Source of the DNA: Desulfobacterales bacterium
GTDB taxonomy: Bacteria; Desulfobacterota; Desulfobacteria; Desulfobacterales; QNYZ01
Direction: 5' to 3'
Assembly (NCBI GenBank): GCA_029938515.1
Contig: JAOZUU010000064.1
Coordinates: 1 to 9,762 of the forward strand
Length of the DNA stretch: 9,762 bases
The translations under genes were made by a program, and so were the position numbers. This document shows positions 1-6,707 of the stretch, piece after piece. Positions within the stretch are counted from its first letter, which is position 1, and each line of letters opens with the position of its first letter. The notes under the pieces are model-generated. The model worked only from the letters and a program-made list of their open reading frames with translations, was not told the origin of the DNA and did not search any database.

Positions 1-34
1 GCTATAGACCAACCTGGATAAACAGGAAAGAATA

Positions 35-59
35 GCCACAAAGTCACCAAGACACAAAC
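35..59. repeat. Short periodic A/C-rich intergenic repeat
   Basis: This stretch lies downstream of the alpha-oxoamine synthase gene. It reads as three loosely repeated 8-10 nt units (CCACAAAG, TCACCAAG, ACACAAAC). Phased motifs of the CACAAAG/CACCAAG/ACACAAA type recur between genes in many environmental bacteria and archaea, as I recall. Only one partial copy is present, so its extent and function cannot be judged here. The rest of bases 1-86 shows no gene and no convincing terminator hairpin. Confidence 0.35.
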
Positions 60-86
60 AATAAACGTTTACTTGTCCCTTCATAA

Positions 87-1316
87 CTAATCGGACTGAT
101 AACCCTTAAGAACGTCGAGGACATAATCGATATCCGCCTGAGTATGTTCGGCCGAAACCTGGAAGCGGATCTCCTCATCGCCCTTGGGAACCACCGGATA
201 ATTTAAACCGGTGGCCAGGATGCCGTTGGTGATCAAGTGCTGGACAATCTCTTTGGTTCGGGCACTGTCTCTGATCATCAACGGCACCACAGGGTGCTCG
301 CTGCGAAGAACTTCAAATCCCAGATTCACCAGGCCCTCCTCAAAACGTTTCGTCAGTGTACGCAGGTGTTCAAGACGTTTTTGGCCTTCCGGACTATCGA
401 TGATATCCAGGGCCTTGCGGGCGGCTTCGGCTTCCCCCGGGGTGATGGGGTTAGAATAGATGTAGAAAGGAGCGGTTTCCCTGAGATAGGCAACGATGGG
501 AGCCGACGCGGCCAGATACCCGCCGTTGACACCGAAGGCTTTCCCCAGGGTCGCCACCAGAATATCGACCCCTTGCGCACCGGTATATTCGATCGTACCC
601 CGTCCGGTTTTTCCGAAGGCGCCCACGCCGTGAGAATCATCCACAACCGTCAAAACACCCTCGGTAAATTCGGCGTCGTAGCGAGACGCCAGGTCGGCAA
701 TCGCGGCCAGGGGGGCATAATCACCCCGCATGCTGAAAATCCCGTCGGTCACGATGAGAACCCGTTTGGCCTGGCCCATGGCGGCTTTAACCCGCGCTTC
801 CAATTCAGTCATATCCAGGTGTGCATATATTCCTTTCAATAATGGGCGGGACAGTCGCATGGCATTGATGATGCAATTATGATTGAGTGCGTCGCTGATG
901 ACGGCTGTTTCGGAATCGATGAGAGGCGGCAGCAGTCCCATGATGGTGGCATAGGCGGAGCTGAAAATCATGGCCGCTTCGCGGTTATGGAATCGGGCCA
1001 GTTGCTTTTCCAGTTCAACATGCGGTTGATAGGTCCCGCTGATAAATCGCACGGCCCCCGGACCGGTGCCATACGCCCGGACGGCTGCCTCTTCGGCCTT
1101 AACGAGGCCCTCATCACGAGCCAGACCGAGATAGGCATTGGCATTCATCCGGATGAATGCTTTATCGCCCTGCCCCTCGATGAAGTATCGCGGCCCCTTG
1201 CCATTCTCAGGGGGTTTAATGGCCGTAATGATCTTCTCACGCCCCTTCAAGGCGCCGTTGGCATCAATTTCCGCCAGTTTATTGATCAATGTTTGTTCGA
1301 ATCTGTTGGTCTGCAT
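87..1316 (-). CDS. PLP-dependent alpha-oxoamine synthase, glycine C-acetyltransferase (KBL)-like
   Basis: This 409-aa cytoplasmic enzyme belongs to the alpha-oxoamine synthase family (fold-type I PLP enzymes), which condenses an amino acid with an acyl-CoA and releases CO2 or runs the KBL reaction. Visible motifs are DALNH (His146), DGIFSM, DDSHGVG (Asp226, His229) and the Schiff-base lysine in TLGKAFG (Lys259). The C-terminal YPVVPKG and QVSAEHT segments resemble 2-amino-3-ketobutyrate CoA ligase more than 8-amino-7-oxononanoate synthase. Compared with E. coli KBL there are about five extra residues just before DDSH (around 215-225). The start was moved five codons inward from the longest frame because GGGGAG sits 7 nt before this ATG. 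The preceding RibBA stop is one base away, so translation is probably coupled. No threonine dehydrogenase (tdh) is adjacent, so the KBL substrate is not confirmed by context. Family is sure; specificity is not. Confidence 0.9.
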   Translation of the reverse strand: MQTNRFEQTLINKLAEIDANGALKGREKIITAIKPPENGKGPRYFIEGQGDKAFIRMNANAYLGLARDEGLVKAEEAAVRAYGTGPGAVRFISGTYQPHVELEKQLARFHNREAAMIFSSAYATIMGLLPPLIDSETAVISDALNHNCIINAMRLSRPLLKGIYAHLDMTELEARVKAAMGQAKRVLIVTDGIFSMRGDYAPLAAIADLASRYDAEFTEGVLTVVDDSHGVGAFGKTGRGTIEYTGAQGVDILVATLGKAFGVNGGYLAASAPIVAYLRETAPFYIYSNPITPGEAEAARKALDIIDSPEGQKRLEHLRTLTKRFEEGLVNLGFEVLRSEHPVVPLMIRDSARTKEIVQHLITNGILATGLNYPVVPKGDEEIRFQVSAEHTQADIDYVLDVLKGYQSD

Positions 1317-1317
1317 A

Positions 1318-2532
1318 TCAGCACTCCCCATCCAGGTGAATTAGATGTCCCATTTTCAATTTTTTGCATTCCAGGTAGGGCCGATTGTATTCGTTGGGTT
1401 CGATTTCGATGGGTACCTGCTCGACCACTTCCAGGCCGTATCCCGTCAGCCCCACGATCTTTTTGGGATTATTGGTAATGAGCCGCATCTGACGGACACC
1501 CAGATCGACCAGCACCTGGGCACCAATGCCGTAGTCCCTCAAGTCGGCTTTAAATCCGAGCTCCTCATTGGCCTGCACCGTATCCAACCCCTGATCCTGC
1601 AAATTATAGGCCTTAAGTTTATTGATCAGACCGATCCCCCGGCCTTCCTGGCGAATGTAGAGAAGCACTCCGGATCCCTCTTTTTCCATCATCCCCATTG
1701 CGCGATGCATCTGGGGCCCACAGTCACATCGCAAAGAACCAAGGAGATCGCCGGTAAAGCATTCGGAATGAACCCGAACCAACACGGGCTTGTGTGGATC
1801 GATGGGCCCCTTGACCAGGGCGACATGCTGGAAATTATCAATATCATTCTCATAAACAATGATGTCAAACCGTCCACCGTAGCGGGTCGGCAAAACCGAC
1901 TCACCGGCGCGATGGACAAAGGATTCGGTCCGCATCCGGTGGGCGATCAGCTCGGCAATGGTGACCACTTCGATCCCATGAGATCGGCTGAATTTCTCAA
2001 GGACCGGACCCTTGGCCATATTGCCGTCCTCATCCATAATTTTGCAGATCACCCCCGCCGGCTTAAATCCGGCCAACCGGGCCAGATCCACGGCGCCTTC
2101 GGTGGCGCCGGCCCTGAACATGACGCCGCCCTTTCTGGCCCGCAGGGGAAAAATGTGTCCGGGGCGAACAAAATCCGTGGGGGAAGCGCCGTCGGCCACG
2201 ACCGTTTGAATGGTAGTGGCGCGGTCGGCCGCCGAAATGCCGGTGGTCACCCCATGGCGTGCTTCGATGGAAATGGTAAAATCGGTTTGCCAGGGCGAGG
2301 TATTGTTCCCCACCATGGGAGGCAGACCCAGGGCATCGGTCATCTCCCCGGCCATGGGAAGACAGACCAGACCCCGCGCGTGGGTGGCCATAAATGCAAT
2401 CGCCTCCGGTGTTATCTTTTCAGCGGCTATCATCAGAGAGCCCTCGTTTTCAAAATCAGGATCATCCACCAGAACGACCATCCGGCCGGACCGGATGACA
2501 TCGAGGACCCGTTCAAGATTGGAAAGTGTCAT
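1318..2532 (-). CDS. ribBA: RibBA-type protein: GTP cyclohydrolase II with a degenerate DHBP synthase domain
   Basis: This 404-aa protein has the normal length and order of bifunctional RibBA: a DHBP synthase domain (about 1-200), then GTP cyclohydrolase II (about 205-400). The second half looks active. Zinc ligands Cys258, Cys269 and Cys271 (SEC and CDC) are present, as are RQEGRGIGL, Tyr309, Asp330/Arg332 and TNNPKK. It should open GTP to the diaminopyrimidine that begins riboflavin synthesis. The first half is abnormal. The canonical DRENEGD reads DFENEGS (Phe27, Ser32), the metal-binding GHTE reads GATE (Ala143), and the catalytic Glu of CEI reads CKI (Lys164). Glu28 and RPGH remain. Ribulose-5-phosphate conversion is therefore doubtful. 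AAGGA lies 6 nt before the ATG. No FMN riboswitch is recognisable in the 170 nt upstream. It is first in a two-gene unit with the alpha-oxoamine synthase. Confidence 0.93.
   Translation of the reverse strand: MTLSNLERVLDVIRSGRMVVLVDDPDFENEGSLMIAAEKITPEAIAFMATHARGLVCLPMAGEMTDALGLPPMVGNNTSPWQTDFTISIEARHGVTTGISAADRATTIQTVVADGASPTDFVRPGHIFPLRARKGGVMFRAGATEGAVDLARLAGFKPAGVICKIMDEDGNMAKGPVLEKFSRSHGIEVVTIAELIAHRMRTESFVHRAGESVLPTRYGGRFDIIVYENDIDNFQHVALVKGPIDPHKPVLVRVHSECFTGDLLGSLRCDCGPQMHRAMGMMEKEGSGVLLYIRQEGRGIGLINKLKAYNLQDQGLDTVQANEELGFKADLRDYGIGAQVLVDLGVRQMRLITNNPKKIVGLTGYGLEVVEQVPIEIEPNEYNRPYLECKKLKMGHLIHLDGEC
1324..1329 (-). promoter_or_regulatory. Ribosome binding site of the alpha-oxoamine synthase gene
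   Basis: On the minus strand GGGGAG precedes the ATG at 1316 by 7 nt. It lies inside the last codons of the RibBA gene, whose TGA ends one base before the ATG. This site supports the shorter start over the ATG at 1331, which itself overlaps the Shine-Dalgarno sequence. Confidence 0.75.
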
Positions 2533-2570
2533 CAGTTATCCTTCGTTATGCTGGTATCTTGGCTGGATAC

Positions 2571-2599
2571 AACTTAAACACGAAATGGGATAATTTCAA
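2571..2599 (-). promoter_or_regulatory. Weak candidate sigma70 promoter for the ribBA unit
   Basis: Minus-strand TTGAAA (2594-2599) is followed after 17 nt by TAAGTT (2571-2576), a good -35 with a poor -10, about 40 nt upstream of the RibBA start. The gap of roughly 170 nt to the upstream gene and the intervening hairpin make an independent promoter likely somewhere here. This particular site is only a best guess. Confidence 0.25.
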
Positions 2600-2653
2600 A
2601 GGGATTTTTACATGGGACCTGATGGTGGGGAAACATTTGGTGTTGTACTGGAT

Positions 2654-2686
2654 CAACGGGCCGGCTGTTTCCCAGCCAGCCCGTTG
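2654..2686 (-). terminator. Strong hairpin after the repeat-protein gene, possible terminator without a U-tract
   Basis: Two 14-nt arms (2654-2667 and 2673-2686) enclose a 5-nt loop. In a plus-strand transcript one position is a C-A mismatch. In a minus-strand transcript the same position becomes a G-U pair, so all 14 positions pair. That favours a role at the 3' end of the minus-strand repeat-protein gene, whose stop is about 16 nt upstream. A U-run precedes the hairpin rather than following it, so it is not a textbook intrinsic terminator. It could instead protect the mRNA end. Confidence 0.5.
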
Positions 2687-2702
2687 TGAGACCCTTAAAA
2701 AA

Positions 2703-4727
2703 CTATAATGACGCGAATTTCTGGCGCACCTTCCCGGCCCATTGATCATCACCGAGTTTGTCGGACATGCTGAGCGCCAATCGATTCCAGGAGGCACCGG
2801 TATCGCCGGCCGAAAGGGCTTTTTGGTAGACCTGACGGGCCCAATCGGTATCCTTGAAGCGTCGCAGGATACTCTCGGCCAGATAAACCAGATCTTTGCT
2901 CGACGTGAGTTTATCCACTGCTTTCCGATGGGCCTGCTGCAACAAGTCCCGATCACCCGTTTTTTCTTCCATTGAGGAGAACAGGTGTTCATAATCGTAT
3001 CGATTTTTGCAATCATCCCCAACACGATCGAACAACGACCGGGCCCAATCCGAGTCCTGAAGGATGTCATTGGCCGCCGCGGCCAGCCCGATAGTGCCGA
3101 CCGGGCCTTCCCCGGCTTCCCCGGCTTTGTCGAGTAATTTTTTCGTCCATTCTTTATCCCCGAAACGATCATTGACAATGGCGGCCAGTTTAATGAAATC
3201 CGTATTTTTCTGGCATCGTCCTTCCCAATCCTGAAAAATCTGTTTGGCCCAGGATTCATCTTTTAACTGGGTCAGGACACCGTCCGCCAGGGTTCTTACC
3301 TTGTAATCATCATCGCACTTTTCAAGTTGCCGGGTAAATATCTCCCGCACCCAGGTGTCGTCTTTCAGATCGGCCGCAATCCGTTTGGGCAATGCCATGT
3401 AATCTTCAAAATAGTTACACATCGACTCGGCCTTACGGTAAAGCTTGCGGGTGTAAGGTGTATCCCCGGTAGCACCCATGACCTCATGGGCGAGGTTGCT
3501 CATGGTCGTGTTCGTTTCGTATTCCTGTTCCCTTTTAGCAAAATCAACATAGAGATCTTTATGGGCCTCTCTTTTTTCCAGTTGAGTTTTAATCTCCTCT
3601 TTCCAGGATTCATCATCGGCATATTTCAGTACCGTGTCGGCTACCTTCTGGAAATCGGCCGGGGTTTTAACAGCCCGCTCCGCCTCCCGCAGGGAATTTT
3701 GGGCCGTGGCGGCATCTCCGATCTTGTCGGCCAGGGCCGCCGTCACGGCGACGATCTCCCCGGCGTCGCTGCTGGCCTCGGCCGCTTTACCAAAAACCTG
3801 GGCGGCATAGGCTTTGTCTCCGGTATCGGTCAAAACCGACTCGGCCAGGCTGATATACTCTTTATAGGTTTTCAAAGGAGCCTCGGCGGCCTTGTAAACA
3901 TCCAGGGCCAGGTCCCGGTCTTTTAAACCATTCATTACCGAAGCCGCCATTTTCATCAGGTCACCACCATCCTCGGTGCCATCAATGGCCTTGCGATACA
4001 AGGTCCTGGAAAAGTCTTCATCTTTTAAAATATTGATGGCGCCTTCGGCCAGCTTGGCCAGTTCCACCCCCGATTCCATCGATTCTTCGGCCTTTTCGAA
4101 AATCGTCCGGGCCGTGTCTTTATCATCGAGGGTATCGATCACACCCTGGGCCAATTCTCCGAAATCATCCGCCGTCTTGCAGGTTTCCATCGCCTGGGTA
4201 AATACTTCGGCGGCACCTTTGTCATCACCCAGGTCTGTCTTGAGGCGCTGGGCCAAGACCGCAAAATCGGCGGCCGTTTTACATTTGGCCCGGGCCTTTT
4301 CAACTATCCCGCCGGCCAGCTCCGCATCGCCGAGGACATCTTTGATCTGGGCGGCCACGGTAAAAAAATCATCTACCTTGACACATTTCCCCTCCGCCGC
4401 GGAAAATATCTCCTTGGCGGCCTCCGTGTCACCGATTTCGGCGGCAATCTTGCCCAGATTGGTAAATTCATCCACTTTCATGCAGTAGTCCTTGCCCTGC
4501 ACAATATATTTTTTAGCCTGGTCCGGGTCTTTGAGCACCTCGGCCGCCCCTTTGGCCAGCATGACGAAATCCTCGGTGGTCTCGGCCCAGTCGACCGCTT
4601 CTTCCATCAACTCTCCGGCCCACGCCTTATCGTCCAGATCTGTAATAACCTCTTTAACCAGATTGACGTAATCCTCGGTAGATTCACAATCCTCTTCTTT
4701 TTCCTGCAGCTCTTCTTTCGTGGCCAT
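2703..4727 (-). CDS. TPR-like alpha-solenoid protein built of about 19 tandem 34-residue repeats
   Basis: I do not recognise this 674-aa protein as a named family. After a short charged N-terminus it is nearly all repeats of about 34 residues. Each has the pattern D-(F/Y)-x-x-L-A-x-x-V near the start, a central (G/K)D, then (W/A)-A-x-x-(I/L)-(F/Y)-x-K-A. Spacing of the aromatic, the small residue pairs and the F..A match tetratricopeptide (TPR/Sel1-like) helical pairs, so an extended solenoid for protein contacts is the likely structure. Many repeats end in Cys. One irregular stretch around residues 365-405 breaks the register between repeats 11 and 13. It is acidic, with no signal peptide or membrane segment, so cytoplasmic. 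No catalytic domain is attached. The start was chosen at the MATKEEL codon, which has GGGAG 6 nt upstream, over an ATG seven codons earlier. Function unknown; it appears monocistronic. Confidence 0.88.
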   Translation of the reverse strand: MATKEELQEKEEDCESTEDYVNLVKEVITDLDDKAWAGELMEEAVDWAETTEDFVMLAKGAAEVLKDPDQAKKYIVQGKDYCMKVDEFTNLGKIAAEIGDTEAAKEIFSAAEGKCVKVDDFFTVAAQIKDVLGDAELAGGIVEKARAKCKTAADFAVLAQRLKTDLGDDKGAAEVFTQAMETCKTADDFGELAQGVIDTLDDKDTARTIFEKAEESMESGVELAKLAEGAINILKDEDFSRTLYRKAIDGTEDGGDLMKMAASVMNGLKDRDLALDVYKAAEAPLKTYKEYISLAESVLTDTGDKAYAAQVFGKAAEASSDAGEIVAVTAALADKIGDAATAQNSLREAERAVKTPADFQKVADTVLKYADDESWKEEIKTQLEKREAHKDLYVDFAKREQEYETNTTMSNLAHEVMGATGDTPYTRKLYRKAESMCNYFEDYMALPKRIAADLKDDTWVREIFTRQLEKCDDDYKVRTLADGVLTQLKDESWAKQIFQDWEGRCQKNTDFIKLAAIVNDRFGDKEWTKKLLDKAGEAGEGPVGTIGLAAAANDILQDSDWARSLFDRVGDDCKNRYDYEHLFSSMEEKTGDRDLLQQAHRKAVDKLTSSKDLVYLAESILRRFKDTDWARQVYQKALSAGDTGASWNRLALSMSDKLGDDQWAGKVRQKFASL

Positions 4728-4733
4728 CTTTGT

Positions 4734-4738
4734 CTCCC
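4734..4738 (-). promoter_or_regulatory. Ribosome binding site of the repeat-protein gene
   Basis: Minus-strand GGGAG lies 6 nt before the ATG at 4727. It falls inside the extra codons of the longer reading frame, so it decides in favour of the shorter protein. Confidence 0.75.
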
Positions 4739-4766
4739 TTTTATACAAAAATGTGTTGTTAATGAT

Positions 4767-4832
4767 TGATGGCGTCGTAAAAAAATTCCATCTACGGTGT
4801 TGTAGTGTATGAAACTTTTTGCGATTTCATCA
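4767..4832. repeat. Small degenerate copy of the GAYGGYKTCGTAAAAAG palindromic repeat family
   Basis: The left end (TGATGGCGTCGTAAAAA from 4767) and the reverse complement of the right end (TGATGAAATCGCAAAAA, 4816-4832) match at most positions, giving imperfect terminal inverted repeats on a 66-bp unit. Bases 4768-4808 are also nearly identical to the reverse complement of about 5542-5582 in the larger element between the convergent genes, with one 1-nt indel and a few substitutions. It lies between the putative promoter and the start of the repeat-protein gene, so it would form a hairpin in the 5' leader. Confidence 0.7.
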
Positions 4833-4863
4833 TGACTGAACTAAAAAAATTGTATATCTGGAT

Positions 4864-4892
4864 TGAATACGGTATTTTTAGTTTATTGTCAA
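4864..4892 (-). promoter_or_regulatory. Candidate sigma70 promoter of the repeat-protein gene
   Basis: On the minus strand a perfect TTGACA (4887-4892) is followed by 17 nt and TATTCA (4864-4869), a weak -10. The start codon is about 137 nt downstream with the palindromic repeat in between. The -35 and spacing are good; the -10 is not, so confidence is moderate. The rest of 4833-5013 is A/T-rich, with no gene I can support. Confidence 0.4.
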
Positions 4893-5013
4893 TAAATTCA
4901 CCGGTTCATTTTTTCGTTCAATGATAGCGTTGTTAGTGCAAATATGATACGTTCTCGATAATAAAATCCTAACCTGGCAAAGCCGGAACCAAATTGAAAA
5001 CCAATAGACAACA

Positions 5014-5412
5014 ATGATACCCAAACCTTTATTTCGGTTAAGCACCGGGATCCTATGGATTTTTCTGTTGATGAATGTTCTTTTAATGAGCTGCGCCACA
5101 ATTCCGGTTGATCATCCGGAGACGGAGAATCCGGAGGCTTCATCCTCGATGCTGCTCGATGTGTATCGCGGCCCTTTAAACCATCTTTCCGCCGTTCGAC
5201 GGGGATCGTGCCCAATGCATCCCAGCTGTTCCGAATACGCCCGTCAGGCAATGGCCAAGCATGGTCGCATCAAAGGCTGGCTGATGGCCACGGACCGGCT
5301 CATGCGCTGCGGCCGTGATGAAACCCGTCTGGTACCGAAGGTCCGGGTGAATGGGCGGATAAAGTATTACGATCCGGTGGATAACAACGATTTCTGGTGG
5401 GTGAAAAAGTAA
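5014..5412 (+). CDS. YidD-family (DUF37) protein with a lipoprotein-type signal
   Basis: This 132-aa protein carries the YidD core at about residues 51-100: a YRGPLNHL segment, the C-x5-C motif CPMHPSC followed by SEYA (Cys66, Cys72), then G-R-I-K-G-W and an RC at 98-99. YidD proteins are thought to help YidC/Sec insert membrane proteins and normally sit at the inner face of the membrane. Typical YidD is about 70-85 aa, with an amphipathic start, and lies in the rpmH-rnpA-yidD-yidC cluster. Here the core is preceded by a hydrophobic stretch (about 11-26) ending in LMSC, a plausible lipobox with Cys27, and it is followed by about 30 extra residues. None of the usual neighbours is present. It probably acts as an exported lipoprotein paralogue. 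The ATG lacks a strong Shine-Dalgarno, so the exact start is less certain. It is convergent with the phosphatase gene. Confidence 0.85.
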   Translation: MIPKPLFRLSTGILWIFLLMNVLLMSCATIPVDHPETENPEASSSMLLDVYRGPLNHLSAVRRGSCPMHPSCSEYARQAMAKHGRIKGWLMATDRLMRCGRDETRLVPKVRVNGRIKYYDPVDNNDFWWVKK

Positions 5413-5429
5413 TAAGGGCTTCGCTTACA

Positions 5430-5582
5430 TGATGAAATCGTAAAAATTAACGTTGATGGCTAAGTAAAAAGATCCATATACAAGGCGTAGTGTTTTTTCA
5501 GGGGCGAGGCCTATACAATTGGTATGCCGAGCGTCTGAAAAAACACTACAACGCCGTAGATGGGACTTTTGACGACGCCATC
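5430..5582. mobile_element. MITE-like palindromic element between two convergent genes
   Basis: Arms at 5455-5501 and 5535-5582 are inverted copies. The inner 15 bp (5487-5501 against 5535-5549) match perfectly; the outer part is imperfect with a 3-nt indel. A central 33 bp contains a smaller near-palindrome. The outer arm carries GATGGCGTCGT, shared with the copy at 4767. A further TGATGAAATCGTAAAAA at 5430-5446 matches the other end of that copy with one change. The right end directly abuts the TAA of the minus-strand phosphatase gene. No transposase is present, so any movement would be driven in trans. It may also serve as a two-way transcription end. Confidence 0.75.
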
Positions 5583-6659
5583 TTACATGGATGCCAGGTA
5601 ATAAAAATACTCCTGAACAAATCTCCCCGAGACCGTATCCGCCAGCGAAAAGGATAACCCATCCCCTTCCAGAAAATGCCCGGAAAACGCGAAAAAAACA
5701 TTTCGCGAGAGCGTATTCAGGGTGTCTTCAATCAGCGTTGTATCGATCGCATCATTCTCAATCCCATCACATCGGCAACGGATCGGTCGATATTTAAAAA
5801 GAAGGCATTTGGATTCTATGCTCAAGGGGCATAAGGTCTTTTCTTTGGCAAAAGTATTCTTTAAGGCCGTCAATGTATCTCCAGCGGGAATCATTTTATT
5901 ATTTATCTGATTTTGCAGTCGGCGGATTTTTTTTCGCACTTTGCAGGCTTCATGAATGACCGCCTCCCGGGTTTGGCTCTTTAAGGTCCGATTCATCATA
6001 TTAAAGAGATAAATAACCTCGATCAGTGAAAGTTCAAAATAGTCATAACAGCAGGTATCGGTTTCCTGTCCGCAGGCAGGCCCTGAGTCATCTGTTTTTT
6101 TCTCGCGCTTAATGTCTGCATCCACTTTTTCCATCAGGGCCTCGTACTCATTAAAATAGACCCCCAGATCGACGACGTTTTTTGATTCCAGGGTGGGCTC
6201 TCTGATGGTTAAAATCCCGCCACATTCCTTGCCGTATTTTTTTAACAGCTTCCACTGACGATAGGTGGCCGGCTGGGCCCTTGTGGCTTTTAGTTTTTTC
6301 GTGGCCACCTTCAGTCCGAGTCCCCGACGGATTAAGTAGGAAGTCACAAAGGTGCCCGTGCGCCCGATGCCGAAGCGACAGTGAACCAGGACTTTTTTCC
6401 CCAGATAGATGGCCTCGTCCAGCCAGGCCAGACCCTTTTCCATCTCTTCCATGTCCGGCGCGCATTCGTCCGGTATGGGTAAATAAAAAACTTCAAATCC
6501 CGATTTTTCCTCGATTTCATGCAGATCACAAAATTCGCCGCACAGGTTGACAATGGCATTGATCCCCTGAGCGCCAATGGTCTTGAGGTCCGCATAGGAC
6601 ATGGGGGCATACCCCACGGCCAGATCGTCGGTAATCCAGGTGAGCTCGTAGTCACTCAT
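5583..6659 (-). CDS. Dual-specificity/tyrosine phosphatase fused to a YkgJ-like cysteine-cluster domain
   Basis: This is a 358-aa cytoplasmic protein with two recognisable parts. Residues about 1-150 form a cysteine-dependent phosphatase of the dual-specificity type: general-acid loop PIPDE (Asp64), P-loop HCRFGIGRTG with nucleophile Cys94 and Arg100. A lysine-rich linker follows. The C-terminal half has the cysteine layout of the CxxCxxCC/YkgJ family (putative zinc or Fe-S binding): Cys196, the pair Cys203-Cys204, then CPL (Cys277), Cys285 and a YRPIRC segment with Cys295 and Cys297. The substrate may be a phosphoprotein or a small phosphorylated molecule; the sequence does not say. The start was set at the ATG with AGGAG 4 nt upstream, not at a TTG eleven codons earlier. 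It lies downstream of the dikinase-like gene on the same strand. Its TAA touches a palindromic element. Confidence 0.88.
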   Translation of the reverse strand: MSDYELTWITDDLAVGYAPMSYADLKTIGAQGINAIVNLCGEFCDLHEIEEKSGFEVFYLPIPDECAPDMEEMEKGLAWLDEAIYLGKKVLVHCRFGIGRTGTFVTSYLIRRGLGLKVATKKLKATRAQPATYRQWKLLKKYGKECGGILTIREPTLESKNVVDLGVYFNEYEALMEKVDADIKREKKTDDSGPACGQETDTCCYDYFELSLIEVIYLFNMMNRTLKSQTREAVIHEACKVRKKIRRLQNQINNKMIPAGDTLTALKNTFAKEKTLCPLSIESKCLLFKYRPIRCRCDGIENDAIDTTLIEDTLNTLSRNVFFAFSGHFLEGDGLSFSLADTVSGRFVQEYFYYLASM

Positions 6660-6663
6660 GTTA

Positions 6664-6668
6664 CTCCT
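6664..6668 (-). promoter_or_regulatory. Ribosome binding site of the phosphatase-fusion gene
   Basis: Minus-strand AGGAG lies 4 nt before the ATG at 6659. It fixes this start in preference to an upstream TTG at 6692, which has no comparable site. Confidence 0.75.
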
Positions 6669-6707
6669 AAAATCAAGATGGTTCTTCTTCAATTAAGTTG
6701 GATATCA

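Noticed and set aside
1345..2577. A 410-codon open frame on the plus strand opposite RibBA
   Set aside because: It is the antisense shadow of a clearly conserved gene. Its translation is rich in His, Gly, Pro and Gln without domain motifs, as expected from reading codons of the real gene backwards.
2533..2702. Possible FMN riboswitch upstream of RibBA
   Set aside because: The leader is short and I cannot find the conserved RFN-element blocks; only a simple hairpin is present, better explained as the 3' end of the upstream gene.
2546..3259. A 237-codon minus-strand frame overlapping the 3' part of the repeat-protein gene
   Set aside because: It lies in another frame of the same strand as the repeat protein, which has an unmistakable 34-residue periodicity. 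The alternative translation has no repeats or motifs.
4878..5251. Two minus-strand open frames opposite the start of the YidD-like gene
   Set aside because: They overlap the conserved CPMHPSCSEYA coding region on the other strand. I found no recognisable protein features in them.
6151..6655. Minus-strand alternative frames inside the phosphatase gene
   Set aside because: They are out of frame with the intact HCxxGxxRTG phosphatase and yield low-complexity Gly/Arg/Pro-rich translations.
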